64,000 nucleotides of DNA from contig CP065161.1 of NCBI GenBank assembly GCA_015693905.1, positions 1,595,001 through 1,659,000 on the forward strand. The letters are read 5' to 3'. The notes beneath the pieces were generated by a model, which was not told where the DNA came from, made no database searches, and worked only from the letters and a program-made list of their open reading frames with translations. A program made the translations under genes and the position numbers. Shown here one piece after another: positions 57,147 to 64,000 of this stretch. Each line of letters opens with the position of its first letter. Positions within the stretch are counted from its first letter, which is position 1. The DNA is from Rhodobacterales bacterium HKCCA1288 (GTDB lineage Bacteria; Pseudomonadota; Alphaproteobacteria; Rhodobacterales; Rhodobacteraceae).

Positions 57147-58244
57147 ATGAGCCTTGCGCCAACCGCCAATGAAATCGCCGCCCGCGCCCGCGCTGATTTG
57201 CGCGCAGGCTTGCCTGTGGTGTTTAGCGATGGCGCAAAGGGGTTGATCGCATTGGCCTCGGAGACAGCAAGCACAGATCGGGTAGAAGATTTCCGCGCGC
57301 TTGGCGCGCCCTTTATCGTGCTGTCCGATTGGCGGGCGCGCACCTTGAATCTGCCACTTTATGAAGGCGATATAGCGCGTATCGCATTGCCCAAAGATGC
57401 AGGCAGCCGCATCCTAAAGGCACTAGCCGACCCGAAAGATGATTTGGATCGCCCGATGAAAGGCCCGTTCCAAAGCCTTCAAGGGCCAGAACACGGCTCG
57501 GCGGATGATGCGCGCACCGCCATTCATTTCGCCAAGTCGGCACAGCTTTTGCCCGCGATGCTTTGCGTGTTTCGGGATGACGCCGTGGCGATTGCGCGGG
57601 AACATGGGCTGACCGTTCTGCCATTCTCGGTGGCGCGGTCACAATTGGCAGAAAGCCAACCCTTTCACGCCGTAGCCGCCGCGCGTCTGCCGATGGTTGC
57701 CTCTGAGGCGGGGCGCCTTCATGTGTTTCGGCCCGATGATGGCAGCGCCGAGCATTACGCCATTGAAATTGGTCGCCCTGATCGGGACAAACCCGTTTTG
57801 GCGCGTCTGCACTCTGCCTGCTTTACGGGCGATGTATTGGGCAGTCTCAAATGTGACTGCGGCCCCCAACTTCACGCGGCATTGGCACAAATGGGCCAAG
57901 ACGGCGCGGGTATCCTTCTCTACCTCAATCAAGAGGGGCGCGGGATTGGTCTGGCCAATAAAATGCGCGCCTATAGCCTTCAGGATCAAGGGTTCGACAC
58001 AGTCGAAGCCAATCATCGTCTTGGGTTTGAAGATGATGAGCGCGATTTTCGTCTTGGGGCAGAATTGCTGCAAAAATTGGGTTTTGCCTCGGTGCGCCTG
58101 ATGACCAACAACCCTCGAAAAGTTGAGATGATGCGCCAATCAGGCATAGAGGTCACAGAACGCGTGGCGCTCCATGTCGGCCAAAACGCGCATAATGCGC
58201 ATTACTTGGCGACCAAGGCCGCGAAATCAGGACATTTGCTGTGA
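57147..58244 (+). CDS. ribA: GTP cyclohydrolase II with N-terminal RibB-like domain
   Basis: A 365-residue protein for the first step of riboflavin synthesis. The C-terminal half is a full RibA: zinc ligands in [15 protein letters not shown], then [13 protein letters not shown] and [12 protein letters not shown]. The N-terminal half (1-170) looks like the DHBP synthase fold but lacks its usual acidic metal motif, so it appears degenerate. This hybrid is common in Rhodobacterales. The stop overlaps the next gene by GTGA. Confidence 0.93.
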   Translation: MSLAPTANEIAARARADLRAGLPVVFSDGAKGLIALASETASTDRVEDFRALGAPFIVLSDWRARTLNLPLYEGDIARIALPKDAGSRILKALADPKDDLDRPMKGPFQSLQGPEHGSADDARTAIHFAKSAQLLPAMLCVFRDDAVAIAREHGLTVLPFSVARSQLAESQPFHAVAAARLPMVASEAGRLHVFRPDDGSAEHYAIEIGRPDRDKPVLARLHSACFTGDVLGSLKCDCGPQLHAALAQMGQDGAGILLYLNQEGRGIGLANKMRAYSLQDQGFDTVEANHRLGFEDDERDFRLGAELLQKLGFASVRLMTNNPRKVEMMRQSGIEVTERVALHVGQNAHNAHYLATKAAKSGHLL

Positions 58245-58762
58245 CCCTGCCCCGCCCCGAAGACCTTGTGATCACCCATCAGGGTGCGCAGTTTAAGGGA
58301 CGGCGCTTTCCCTGCAGCATCGGGCGCGGCGGGATGAGCCGCAGCAAGCGCGAGGGCGATGGGGCCACCCCAGTCGGCATTCACCGCATCGTTGGCTGCC
58401 TCTATCGCGCCGACCGCATGGCGCGCCCTTGTGATTGGGCCCTCAAAATTGGGCCGCGTGATCTGTGGTCAGATGATCCGCGCGATGAAGACTATAACCT
58501 CATGGTGCGTGCGCCCTACGCGCACAGCCACGAGAAACTGCGGCGCGCAGAACCGCTTTATGATTTGGTGCTGATCACCGATTGGAACTGGCCCTATGCG
58601 GAGCGCGGGCGTGGCTCTGCGATTTTCATCCACCAATGGCGGCGCGCGGGCTATCCGACCGAAGGATGTGTTGCGTTCTCCCGTGCAGATTTGCGATGGA
58701 TCACTGCGCGCATTTCCTACGAAACACGTTTGATCGTGCGGGACGCGAAAAGCTATCCGTGA
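58241..58762 (+). CDS. L,D-transpeptidase family protein (YkuD-like)
   Basis: A 173-residue protein with [21 protein letters not shown], whose His and Cys form the YkuD active site. No signal peptide is visible, so export or location is unclear. It starts with GTG inside the ribA stop (GTGA overlap), so it is translationally coupled to ribA. The relation to riboflavin is probably only transcriptional. Confidence 0.88.
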   Translation: MTLPRPEDLVITHQGAQFKGRRFPCSIGRGGMSRSKREGDGATPVGIHRIVGCLYRADRMARPCDWALKIGPRDLWSDDPRDEDYNLMVRAPYAHSHEKLRRAEPLYDLVLITDWNWPYAERGRGSAIFIHQWRRAGYPTEGCVAFSRADLRWITARISYETRLIVRDAKSYP

Positions 58763-59412
58763 GGGACGACACGCGCGCCGAATATGGCAGAGCCCACACG
58801 AATATGCGTGGCCCCTAGCCGCAGCGCTTTTTCATAATCTGCGCTCATTCCCATCGACAATTCCGAAAGCTCGTTTCGCGCAGCAATCTTGCCCAAAAGG
58901 GCGAAATGCAGGCTTGGTTCCTCGTCCACGGGCGGGATGCACATCAAACCTTTAAGCGGCAAATCCATCGCGCGCGCAGTTTGGATAAAGGCATCTGCAT
59001 CGGCAGGTAGGATGCCCGCCTTTTGCGGCTCGGCGCCTGTGTTGACCTGAATGAACAGATCGGGACAGCGGCCCAATTCTTGGGCCATATCGGCGATGCG
59101 GCGCGCCAGTTTTTCGCGGTCGACTGTGTGTATCGCGTCAAACAGCTCCATCGCGGGGCGCACCTTATTGCTTTGCAATGGGCCAATCAGGTGCAAATCC
59201 ACCCCCTCAAATTGGGCTTTGAAATCGGGCCATTTACCTTGCGCTTCTTGCACGCGGTTTTCACCGAAACTGCGATGCCCCGCTCGCAACACCGCCTCAA
59301 CCCGCGCGTTTGGCTGGACTTTCGAGACAGCGATTAGTTTTGCCGCGTCAGGCGCGCGCCCCGCTTCAGTCAAAATTCGCGCAACATCTGCCTGAATATC
59401 CTCAAGCGCCAT
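58759..59412 (-). CDS. yggS: YggS/PLPBP family pyridoxal-phosphate homeostasis protein
   Basis: A protein of about 218 residues with the alanine-racemase-like TIM barrel. The PLP lysine is in IAVSKVQPNARV, with RSFGENRVQEAQGKW, LHLIGPLQSNKVR and LSMGMSADYEKAL after it. It controls PLP pools and amino acid balance. ATG 59412 follows GAGGG. The stop lies just next to the 3' end of the convergent YkuD gene; the exact last codon could be a few bases further left (58753). Confidence 0.93.
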
Positions 59413-59436
59413 TTTACCCTCACCCGTCACCAAATG

Positions 59437-59464
59437 AAAAAGAGCGGGCCAAAGCCCGCTCTTT
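59437..59464 (-). terminator. Terminator of the porin relic
   Basis: An 11-bp perfect stem AAAGAGCGGGC / GCCCGCTCTTT with loop CAAA and a T-run on the minus strand. It lies just ahead of yggS and belongs to the porin-like 3' end described next. Confidence 0.85.
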
Positions 59465-59610
59465 CCCTAGCAGATAATCCGAGAGGATTAGAAGCTGAAT
59501 GTCAGACCGAAATCTGCTGTATTGCAGTAGACGCAGTACACACCAATCTGAACAAAACCGCCCGCGCAATAGCATAGAAATTGTAGGCTGATTATTATAA
59601 TGACAATTAT
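59465..59610 (-). pseudogene. Relic of a porin 3' end (paralogue of the 62.7 kb porin)
   Basis: On the minus strand a frame ends in ADFGLTFSF followed by TAA at 59490; the terminal Phe is typical of outer-membrane beta barrels. After the stop, TCCTnnCGGATTATnTGCTAnGG and a hairpin match the 3' flank of the porin at 62.7 kb. Upstream the frame runs only about 40 codons, through AT-rich DNA and a TGA, with no start. I read it as the remnant of a duplicated porin gene. Confidence 0.5.
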
Positions 59611-59623
59611 TCAGGTTTTTGGC

Positions 59624-59650
59624 TTGACGGGGGACAGTCTCGTTTATATT
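59624..59650 (+). promoter_or_regulatory. Likely housekeeping promoter of tRNA-Lys
   Basis: TTGACG (59624-59629), 15-bp spacer and TATATT (59645-59650), which would start transcription just before the mature tRNA. The spacer is short, so confidence is moderate. Confidence 0.5.
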
Positions 59651-59665
59651 ACGCGAGCCTCAGGC

Positions 59666-59740
59666 GGGCCCGTAGCTCAGTGGTAGAGCAGTTGACTTTT
59701 AATCAATTGGTCGGAGGTTCGAATCCTCCCGGGCTCACCA
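59666..59740 (+). tRNA. tRNA-Lys (anticodon TTT)
   Basis: A 75-nt cloverleaf: acceptor GGGCCCG / CGGGCTC, anticodon stem TTGA / TCAA with loop CTTTTAA (anticodon TTT at 59698-59700), T-arm GAGGTTCGAATCCTC and an encoded CCA. Confidence 0.97.
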
Positions 59741-60124
59741 ATAGCCAGATATGACGCGTATCTGCTACCCCCAATCCAGACAGTCAGCCGCATTAGTGTG
59801 CGCAGTTCATCTCACGAAAATTGATGTGTTGGCCGGCGTATTTCCCGTCTGGTCACTCTCAATTGGTTTAAAGTTGATGCCTCCAAACAAAAACCGTAGG
59901 TGCAGCCCACTGCCTTGCTAGAGGCTGGGCCTCTGACAAAGCGGATGCGCTCATAGGCTTGCGTCCCCATCGCAGCGCTATGAGCGGGCAGGGCATGATT
60001 TCTGATCACACGCCTTAGCGATTGGTCGCGCAGCGTGAGAAACGAGTCGGATTTATCACCATAGAAATCAGAAAAAATCGCATATCTTGATCCAAGGCGC
60101 AGCACAGATAGGGGCACTTGCAGT
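59741..60124. other. Region between tRNA-Lys and sdaA without a supported gene
   Basis: 384 bp. The longest frame lies on the minus strand (59812-60237), but it would overlap the 5' end of sdaA antisense and has no credible start or ribosome site. Another minus frame gives GLHLRFLFGGINFKP and ends at a TGA near 59813. tRNA 3' flanks often hold integration remnants, but I found no repeat of the tRNA end here. Confidence 0.4.
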
Positions 60125-61537
60125 ATGTTTCTGTCAGTTTTTGATATTTTCAAAATTGGGATTGGCCCCTCCTCCTCCCATACGATTGGGCCAATGAATG
60201 CCGCCGCGCAATTTCTCGACCGCTTGCGCCATGGCACTCGAGAGCCCGGCGCCGGTGAGGTGGCGGCCTTGTCATGTCATTTGCACGGATCGCTTGCCTT
60301 TACTGGCAAAGGTCATGCCACTGACCGCGCTGTAATTTTGGGCCTTGCTGGGTTTCGCCCCGATAAACTTGACCCAGACCAGGCGGATAGCGCCATTGCA
60401 GCGATCAAATCAGCAGGGCATGTTACCCCTAACGGGCTGCCGCAACTGCGCCTCAACCCAGAGGAAGATATCATCTTTGACTATGGCCCCGCCCTAGTGG
60501 GGCATGCCAATGGTATGATCCTCCGCGCTTATGACGCCAACGGGGCGCTCTATATGGAGGAAGTCTTTTACTCCATCGGTGGTGGCTTCGTAATGACCGC
60601 GAAAGAATTACAAGCGGCCAAAGCCGCCCGCAAGAATTCACTCGCCGCCCAAAAGGCGGATGCAGGATACCCCTATCCCTTTGGCACAGCTGAAGAAATG
60701 TTGATTATGGGGGCAAAGGCGCAGAAATCTATTGCGCAGATGAAATGGGAGAATGAATGCCACGGCGCGCCGCGCGCCGAGGTGCAAAAGCGCCTTGAGG
60801 CAATCCGAGATGCGATGCTGTCCTGCATTGAGCGCGGCTTGCGGATGGAGGGTGAATTGCCCGGCGGTTTGCGGGTCAAGCGCCGGGCAAAGGCGATCCA
60901 TGATCAGTTACAGGCCGAGGCGGGGCGCAACATCACCCAACCCCATACAATCAACGATTGGCTTTCGGTCTATGCAATGGCCGTGAACGAAGAAAACGCG
61001 GCAGGGGGCCGAGTGGTTACCGCCCCCACCAATGGGGCGGCAGGCGTGGTTCCAGCAGTTTTGCATTATTATCTAACTCATTGCATCGGCGCGACCGAAA
61101 AGGGCGGGTTGGATTTCTTGATGGTCGCGGCGGCAATTGGCGGGTTGATCAAGCATAATGCCTCGATCTCTGGGGCCGAAGTTGGCTGTCAGGGCGAGGT
61201 CGGATCAGCCGCAGCCATGGCCGCAGCGGGGCTTTGCGCGGCACTTGGCGGCACCAACGAACAGATTGAAAACGCTGCTGAAATCGCGCTTGAACATCAC
61301 TTAGGCATGACCTGTGACCCCGTGGCAGGATTGGTTCAGGTGCCGTGCATCGAACGCAACGGCCTCGGTGCGATCAAGGCTGTATCGGCCGCTTCATTGG
61401 CGCTGCGGGGCGATGGCACCCATTTCATGCCGCTTGATAATTGTATCGAAGCCATGCGGCAAACAGGCCATGATATGAACCTGAAATATAAAGAAACTTC
61501 GCTTGGGGGCTTGGCCGTCAATCTGCCTGAATGCTAA
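60125..61537 (+). CDS. sdaA: L-serine ammonia-lyase
   Basis: A 470-residue iron-sulfur L-serine dehydratase that yields pyruvate and ammonia. The N-terminal beta domain starts [24 protein letters not shown]. Cluster cysteines appear in [23 protein letters not shown] and [10 protein letters not shown]. Single-chain form of normal length. Convergent with the LacI gene, 6 bp apart. Confidence 0.96.
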   Translation: MFLSVFDIFKIGIGPSSSHTIGPMNAAAQFLDRLRHGTREPGAGEVAALSCHLHGSLAFTGKGHATDRAVILGLAGFRPDKLDPDQADSAIAAIKSAGHVTPNGLPQLRLNPEEDIIFDYGPALVGHANGMILRAYDANGALYMEEVFYSIGGGFVMTAKELQAAKAARKNSLAAQKADAGYPYPFGTAEEMLIMGAKAQKSIAQMKWENECHGAPRAEVQKRLEAIRDAMLSCIERGLRMEGELPGGLRVKRRAKAIHDQLQAEAGRNITQPHTINDWLSVYAMAVNEENAAGGRVVTAPTNGAAGVVPAVLHYYLTHCIGATEKGGLDFLMVAAAIGGLIKHNASISGAEVGCQGEVGSAAAMAAAGLCAALGGTNEQIENAAEIALEHHLGMTCDPVAGLVQVPCIERNGLGAIKAVSAASLALRGDGTHFMPLDNCIEAMRQTGHDMNLKYKETSLGGLAVNLPEC

Positions 61538-61543
61538 GGCGGG

Positions 61544-62620
61544 TCAGCCGCGCTTACGCACGGTGTCACCCGCCAAGAATTCTGGCGACAATCCGATATC
61601 GGCCCCCGAAAGCGCGCGCCCTGCAATGATTTTGGCCGCCTCACGTCCAATATCTGCGCGGCGGCTGTCCATGGTGGCAATGCGCAAGGGCAGCCCGTCC
61701 AAAATGGCAAAGGAATTGAACCCTGCAATGCCAATTTGATTGGGAATATCATACCCCTTTTCCAACAGATAAAGCAGGCCGCCCGCCGCGTTCATATCCG
61801 TATTATAATAGAGGAAATCAAGATCAGGGCTGCGGCTTAGCAAATCTTCGGTCATCGCGCGGCCTGTGCCAAAACCCGAGGGGCCTGCATAAAAAATCTT
61901 ATCCGCCAAGGAAAGACCCGCCTCCTTCAGCGCATCCTCAAAGCCCTGCTGCCGCTTTTGCGACCGAAAATCGCGCAAAGAGCTAGAACCCAAATACCCA
62001 ATTTTGCGATAGCCACGGGCAAGGATTTCTTCGGCCATGGCGCGCCCTGCTGCCACATGTGAGATACCTACGCGGGCCGCCACACTTGGGCCGTCAATGT
62101 CCATCACCTCGACAACAGGAATCCCCGCATTCTCCATCATCTTCCGCGCGGCATCTGTATGTTCCAAACCCGCCACGATCAGACCAGAGGGCCGCCATGA
62201 GAGCATTTCGAAAATGACTTTTTCTTCCTGCTCCAAATCATAATTTGAGGTGCCAACAACGGGCTGCAAATCCGTTTCATGCAGGCCCTCACCAATGCCT
62301 GTAAGCACATCTGGGAAAACCATGTTGGACAGAGACGGGATCACCACGCCAACCAGATTGACGCGGTTCGATGCCAAAGCGCCCGCGATTTTATTGGGCA
62401 CATATCCCAAGGTGCGGGCAGCTTCAAAAACCTTGCTGCGCGTGCGCTCGGAGACATCCCCCCGATTGCGCAAGACGCGGCTGACGGTCATTTCCGACAC
62501 CCCCGCTGCCTCAGCCACATCGCGCAAGGTCATCTGGGGTTTGCCATCAAAGGGATTGCGTCCGCGCACGTCTGGTATCCTGTCTTCGGTCGTCCGGTTC
62601 CTATTGATACGCCGAACCAT
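61544..62620 (-). CDS. LacI-family transcriptional regulator (GntR-like)
   Basis: A 358-residue repressor. Helix-turn-helix and hinge: MTLRDVAEAAGVSEMTVSRVLRN, then ARTLGYVPNKIAGALASN. The periplasmic-binding-like core shows VGVVIPSLSNMVFPDVLTGI, which resembles gluconate repressor GntR of the LacI family. The first ~29 residues before the HTH are unusual, so a later start is possible. No sugar operon is adjacent in the window, so the target genes lie elsewhere. Confidence 0.92.
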   Translation of the reverse strand: MVRRINRNRTTEDRIPDVRGRNPFDGKPQMTLRDVAEAAGVSEMTVSRVLRNRGDVSERTRSKVFEAARTLGYVPNKIAGALASNRVNLVGVVIPSLSNMVFPDVLTGIGEGLHETDLQPVVGTSNYDLEQEEKVIFEMLSWRPSGLIVAGLEHTDAARKMMENAGIPVVEVMDIDGPSVAARVGISHVAAGRAMAEEILARGYRKIGYLGSSSLRDFRSQKRQQGFEDALKEAGLSLADKIFYAGPSGFGTGRAMTEDLLSRSPDLDFLYYNTDMNAAGGLLYLLEKGYDIPNQIGIAGFNSFAILDGLPLRIATMDSRRADIGREAAKIIAGRALSGADIGLSPEFLAGDTVRKRG

Positions 62621-62664
62621 CGCCACTTGCCAAGCGTTGCGATCAGGGCACCGCCCAAAACGAG

Positions 62665-62688
62665 AAAAGAGCGCACCGAAGTGCGCCC
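62665..62688 (-). terminator. Terminator of the porin gene
   Basis: Stem GCGCAC / GTGCGC with loop CGAA on a slightly longer imperfect stem, with T4 on the minus strand. It follows the porin stop and matches the relic's layout. Confidence 0.8.
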
Positions 62689-62714
62689 TTCCCTTAGCAA
62701 ATAATCCGTTAGGA

Positions 62715-63566
62715 TTAGAATGCCATCGCAATACCAGCAGAAGCTTTGCTTACATCGTTTACAGATGCCGCACCTGCCTGGAATGTTGCGCCACCGCCCA
62801 AATCGTAAGCGACGCCAAGACCGATGGAGCTGTCTGCGCTACCATCAATGTCTGAAGCGGCAAGCGTGATTGTTGTTGCAGCATCCATTGCGTATGCTAC
62901 CGAAACGCCGGTTGCTTCGGTTTCAACATTGTTGGTTTCGCTTGTGGTCATGATGGCGTCAAGCGTCAATGCACCAGCAGTGTAACCAACTGCCAACAAT
63001 GTAGTGTTGGTGTCTGCAGCGTCATCTTCATTAGCGATACCAACGTTGATGTCGAAGCCGTTTACCGAATACGATGCGCCCAACGCATAAGGCGCTGCCT
63101 CATTTGTATCGCTCAACATGGACGCATGCACTGTCAGAGAACCAACAGACAGGGTGTAGTGTACGTTTGGATCAGTAATTGCGGCGTTGCCTTCCACAAC
63201 GTCGTCAACACCCAAGCCGTCGTAACCTACGTCACCAATGCCACCCAACTCGTTGGCTTCGGTGATACCACCACCGATGGTTAGTGTGCCGAAAGAGCCA
63301 GAAATGTGCACGTTCGCGTCTTCATTTTTACCGGCGTCTCCAGCGATGTTGAAGTCCGCGCCAAATGCCAAGCCAGCGTCAGTTGTGCCAGACATTGCAA
63401 CGCCCAAATCGACTTCGCGCTGAACCTGCCAATCGGTGTCAGTTGCGTCATTTTCAACGTAGATTACACCCATCTGTGCGGAGCCAGATAGAGTGACGTC
63501 TGCAGATGCGATGCCTGCGGAGGCAACCAGTGCAGAAGTAGCGAAGAGACTTCTGTGATAGGTTTT
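62715..63566 (-). CDS. Gram-negative porin with disrupted 5' end
   Basis: Outer-membrane beta barrel of about 280 residues ending in IAMAF (C-terminal Phe). From ATG 63473 the body is MGVIYVENDATDTDWQ..., but upstream the same frame continues SLFATSALVASAGIASADV, a clear signal peptide, back to a TGA at 63569-63567 with no ATG, GTG or TTG. A GTG at 63570 (GTGAAAAACC) is one base out of frame; four instead of five A would restore M-K-T-Y-H-R-S. Either a frameshift or a rearrangement removed the start. ATG 63473 alone would give an unexported protein. Confidence 0.75.
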   Translation of the reverse strand, partial: KTYHRSLFATSALVASAGIASADVTLSGSAQMGVIYVENDATDTDWQVQREVDLGVAMSGTTDAGLAFGADFNIAGDAGKNEDANVHISGSFGTLTIGGGITEANELGGIGDVGYDGLGVDDVVEGNAAITDPNVHYTLSVGSLTVHASMLSDTNEAAPYALGASYSVNGFDINVGIANEDDAADTNTTLLAVGYTAGALTLDAIMTTSETNNVETEATGVSVAYAMDAATTITLAASDIDGSADSSIGLGVAYDLGGGATFQAGAASVNDVSKASAGIAMAF

Positions 63567-63590
63567 TCACCGATTGATGAATTATTGGGC

Positions 63591-63615
63591 AATAAGTTTC
63601 ATATTGAAACTTATT
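63591..63615. repeat. Perfect 11-bp inverted repeat between porin and integrase
   Basis: AATAAGTTTCA / TGAAACTTATT around TAT, in AT-rich DNA, followed on the plus strand by T-rich sequence (TCATTTTTTG). It may be an operator or a terminator at the junction. Confidence 0.6.
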
Positions 63616-63692
63616 TCATTTTTTGCGCCCTAATGGTAGCATAGCCCTTAAAATAAACAGTGATAATCCACTGATGGGGGGAGGAAATAGCA

Positions 63693-64000
63693 ATGAATAA
63701 AGTGTTAAATTGGCTCTTTTTCCGCGAATCGAAGGGGCAGAGCAGCGGGCCTACCCTCAACCAGTTTTTCGATGAGCAAGTCGTGCCATATTTGAATGCA
63801 AAGAGCCCCGACAACACGATCATCTCGATTTTCAATAACAATATTCGCTATGAAATCGGCTCTGTGCAGCTTGTGGATTTGGCGAACCAAGATTTGGATC
63901 GTTGGATCGCTGGCCAGCGAAAAAAAGGCCTTAAGCCAGGCACAATTAACAAGCATATTTTCGCCATCAATCGGGTGATCGGCCTCGCAAAGCGTTGGAG
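63693..64000 (+). CDS. Tyrosine recombinase/integrase, N-terminal part
   Basis: The frame is open from ATG 63693 to the window edge (102 residues seen). GGGGGAGGAA lies upstream. The sequence TLNQFFDEQVVPYLNA, VQLVDLANQDLDRWIAGQRKKG and PGTINKHIFAINRVIGLAKRW matches the SAM-like core-binding domain of phage and island integrases. The catalytic R-H-R-Y part lies outside the window. Its neighbourhood suggests the start of an integrated element. Confidence 0.85.
   Translation, partial: MNKVLNWLFFRESKGQSSGPTLNQFFDEQVVPYLNAKSPDNTIISIFNNNIRYEIGSVQLVDLANQDLDRWIAGQRKKGLKPGTINKHIFAINRVIGLAKRW

Noticed and set aside
59591..59613. AT-rich near-palindrome as a Fur-type box
   Set aside because: It does not keep the spacing of a Fur or Irr site and lies in the decayed porin relic.
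59812..60237. 141-codon minus-strand frame next to sdaA
   Set aside because: It overlaps the conserved sdaA N-terminus antisense, lacks a ribosome site and shows no recognisable domain.

Overview
The window reads as core chromosome of an alphaproteobacterium, most likely a Rhodobacterales (Roseobacter-type) species. This rests on several features: the RpoE-ChrR singlet-oxygen sigma/anti-sigma pair with the divergent FAD oxidase/DUF1365/MFS/SDR genes; an Irr-type iron box; DUF3035, SDHAF4 and Trm112 proteins; the aminotransferase-ftsK-lolA order; and moderately GC-rich coding DNA. Gene density is high, with many 4-bp ATGA or GTGA overlaps and convergent genes whose stop codons touch or overlap.

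Layout. 1-5 kb: 5' part of msrP, a fasciclin protein, clpB and an unknown cytosolic protein. 5-9 kb: pyrF, dinB, an N-formylglutamate amidohydrolase-family gene, tRNA-Val(GAC), rpmJ and a secreted JAMM-like DUF4329 protein. 9-11.5 kb: two saccharopine dehydrogenase-type genes. 11.4-17 kb: the singlet-oxygen island, in which SDR, MFS, DUF1365 and FAD oxidase genes run leftward from one ECF-type promoter and rpoE-chrR run rightward from another. 17-20 kb: an MBL hydrolase, a small membrane protein, an RluA-family synthase, an Irr-boxed 1-Cys peroxiredoxin and a Tat-exported L,D-transpeptidase. 20-30 kb: pnp, rpsO, an RTX protein, a haloacetate-dehalogenase-like hydrolase, DUF1643, truB, a NAGPA-type protein, rbfA, dapB, a small exported protein and an SDH assembly factor. 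30-42 kb: rsmB, heparinase II/III, purH, lspA, a DUF3035 lipoprotein, two M16 peptidases, mutL, rmuC and a free methionine sulfoxide reductase. 42-57 kb: a STAS/HATPase switch, ggt, hspQ, an SLT lipoprotein, lolA-ftsK-aminotransferase-amidase, a UbiH-family hydroxylase, Trm112, a LON-domain protein, a YbbN-type thioredoxin, xthA and an OmpR-type regulator. 57-64 kb: ribA, a YkuD-type gene, yggS, a porin 3'-end relic, tRNA-Lys(TTT), sdaA, a LacI regulator, a porin without a usable start codon, and the N-terminus of a tyrosine recombinase running off the right edge.

Main themes. Oxidative-stress functions recur: MsrP, a free Met-R-SO reductase, peroxiredoxin, RpoE/ChrR and a YbbN-like thioredoxin. 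Lysine metabolism appears both as synthesis (dapB, a possible dapC) and as a saccharopine-type branch. The most unusual signals are four: a ChrR homologue in which both zinc-binding cysteines of the anti-sigma domain are replaced; two divergent ECF-type promoters with identical 18-bp spacing; an Irr box ahead of the peroxiredoxin; and a porin truncated at its start codon next to an integrase, which suggests the edge of an integrated element. No complete new multi-gene system lies inside the window. All product calls were made by reading motifs; no database search was possible.
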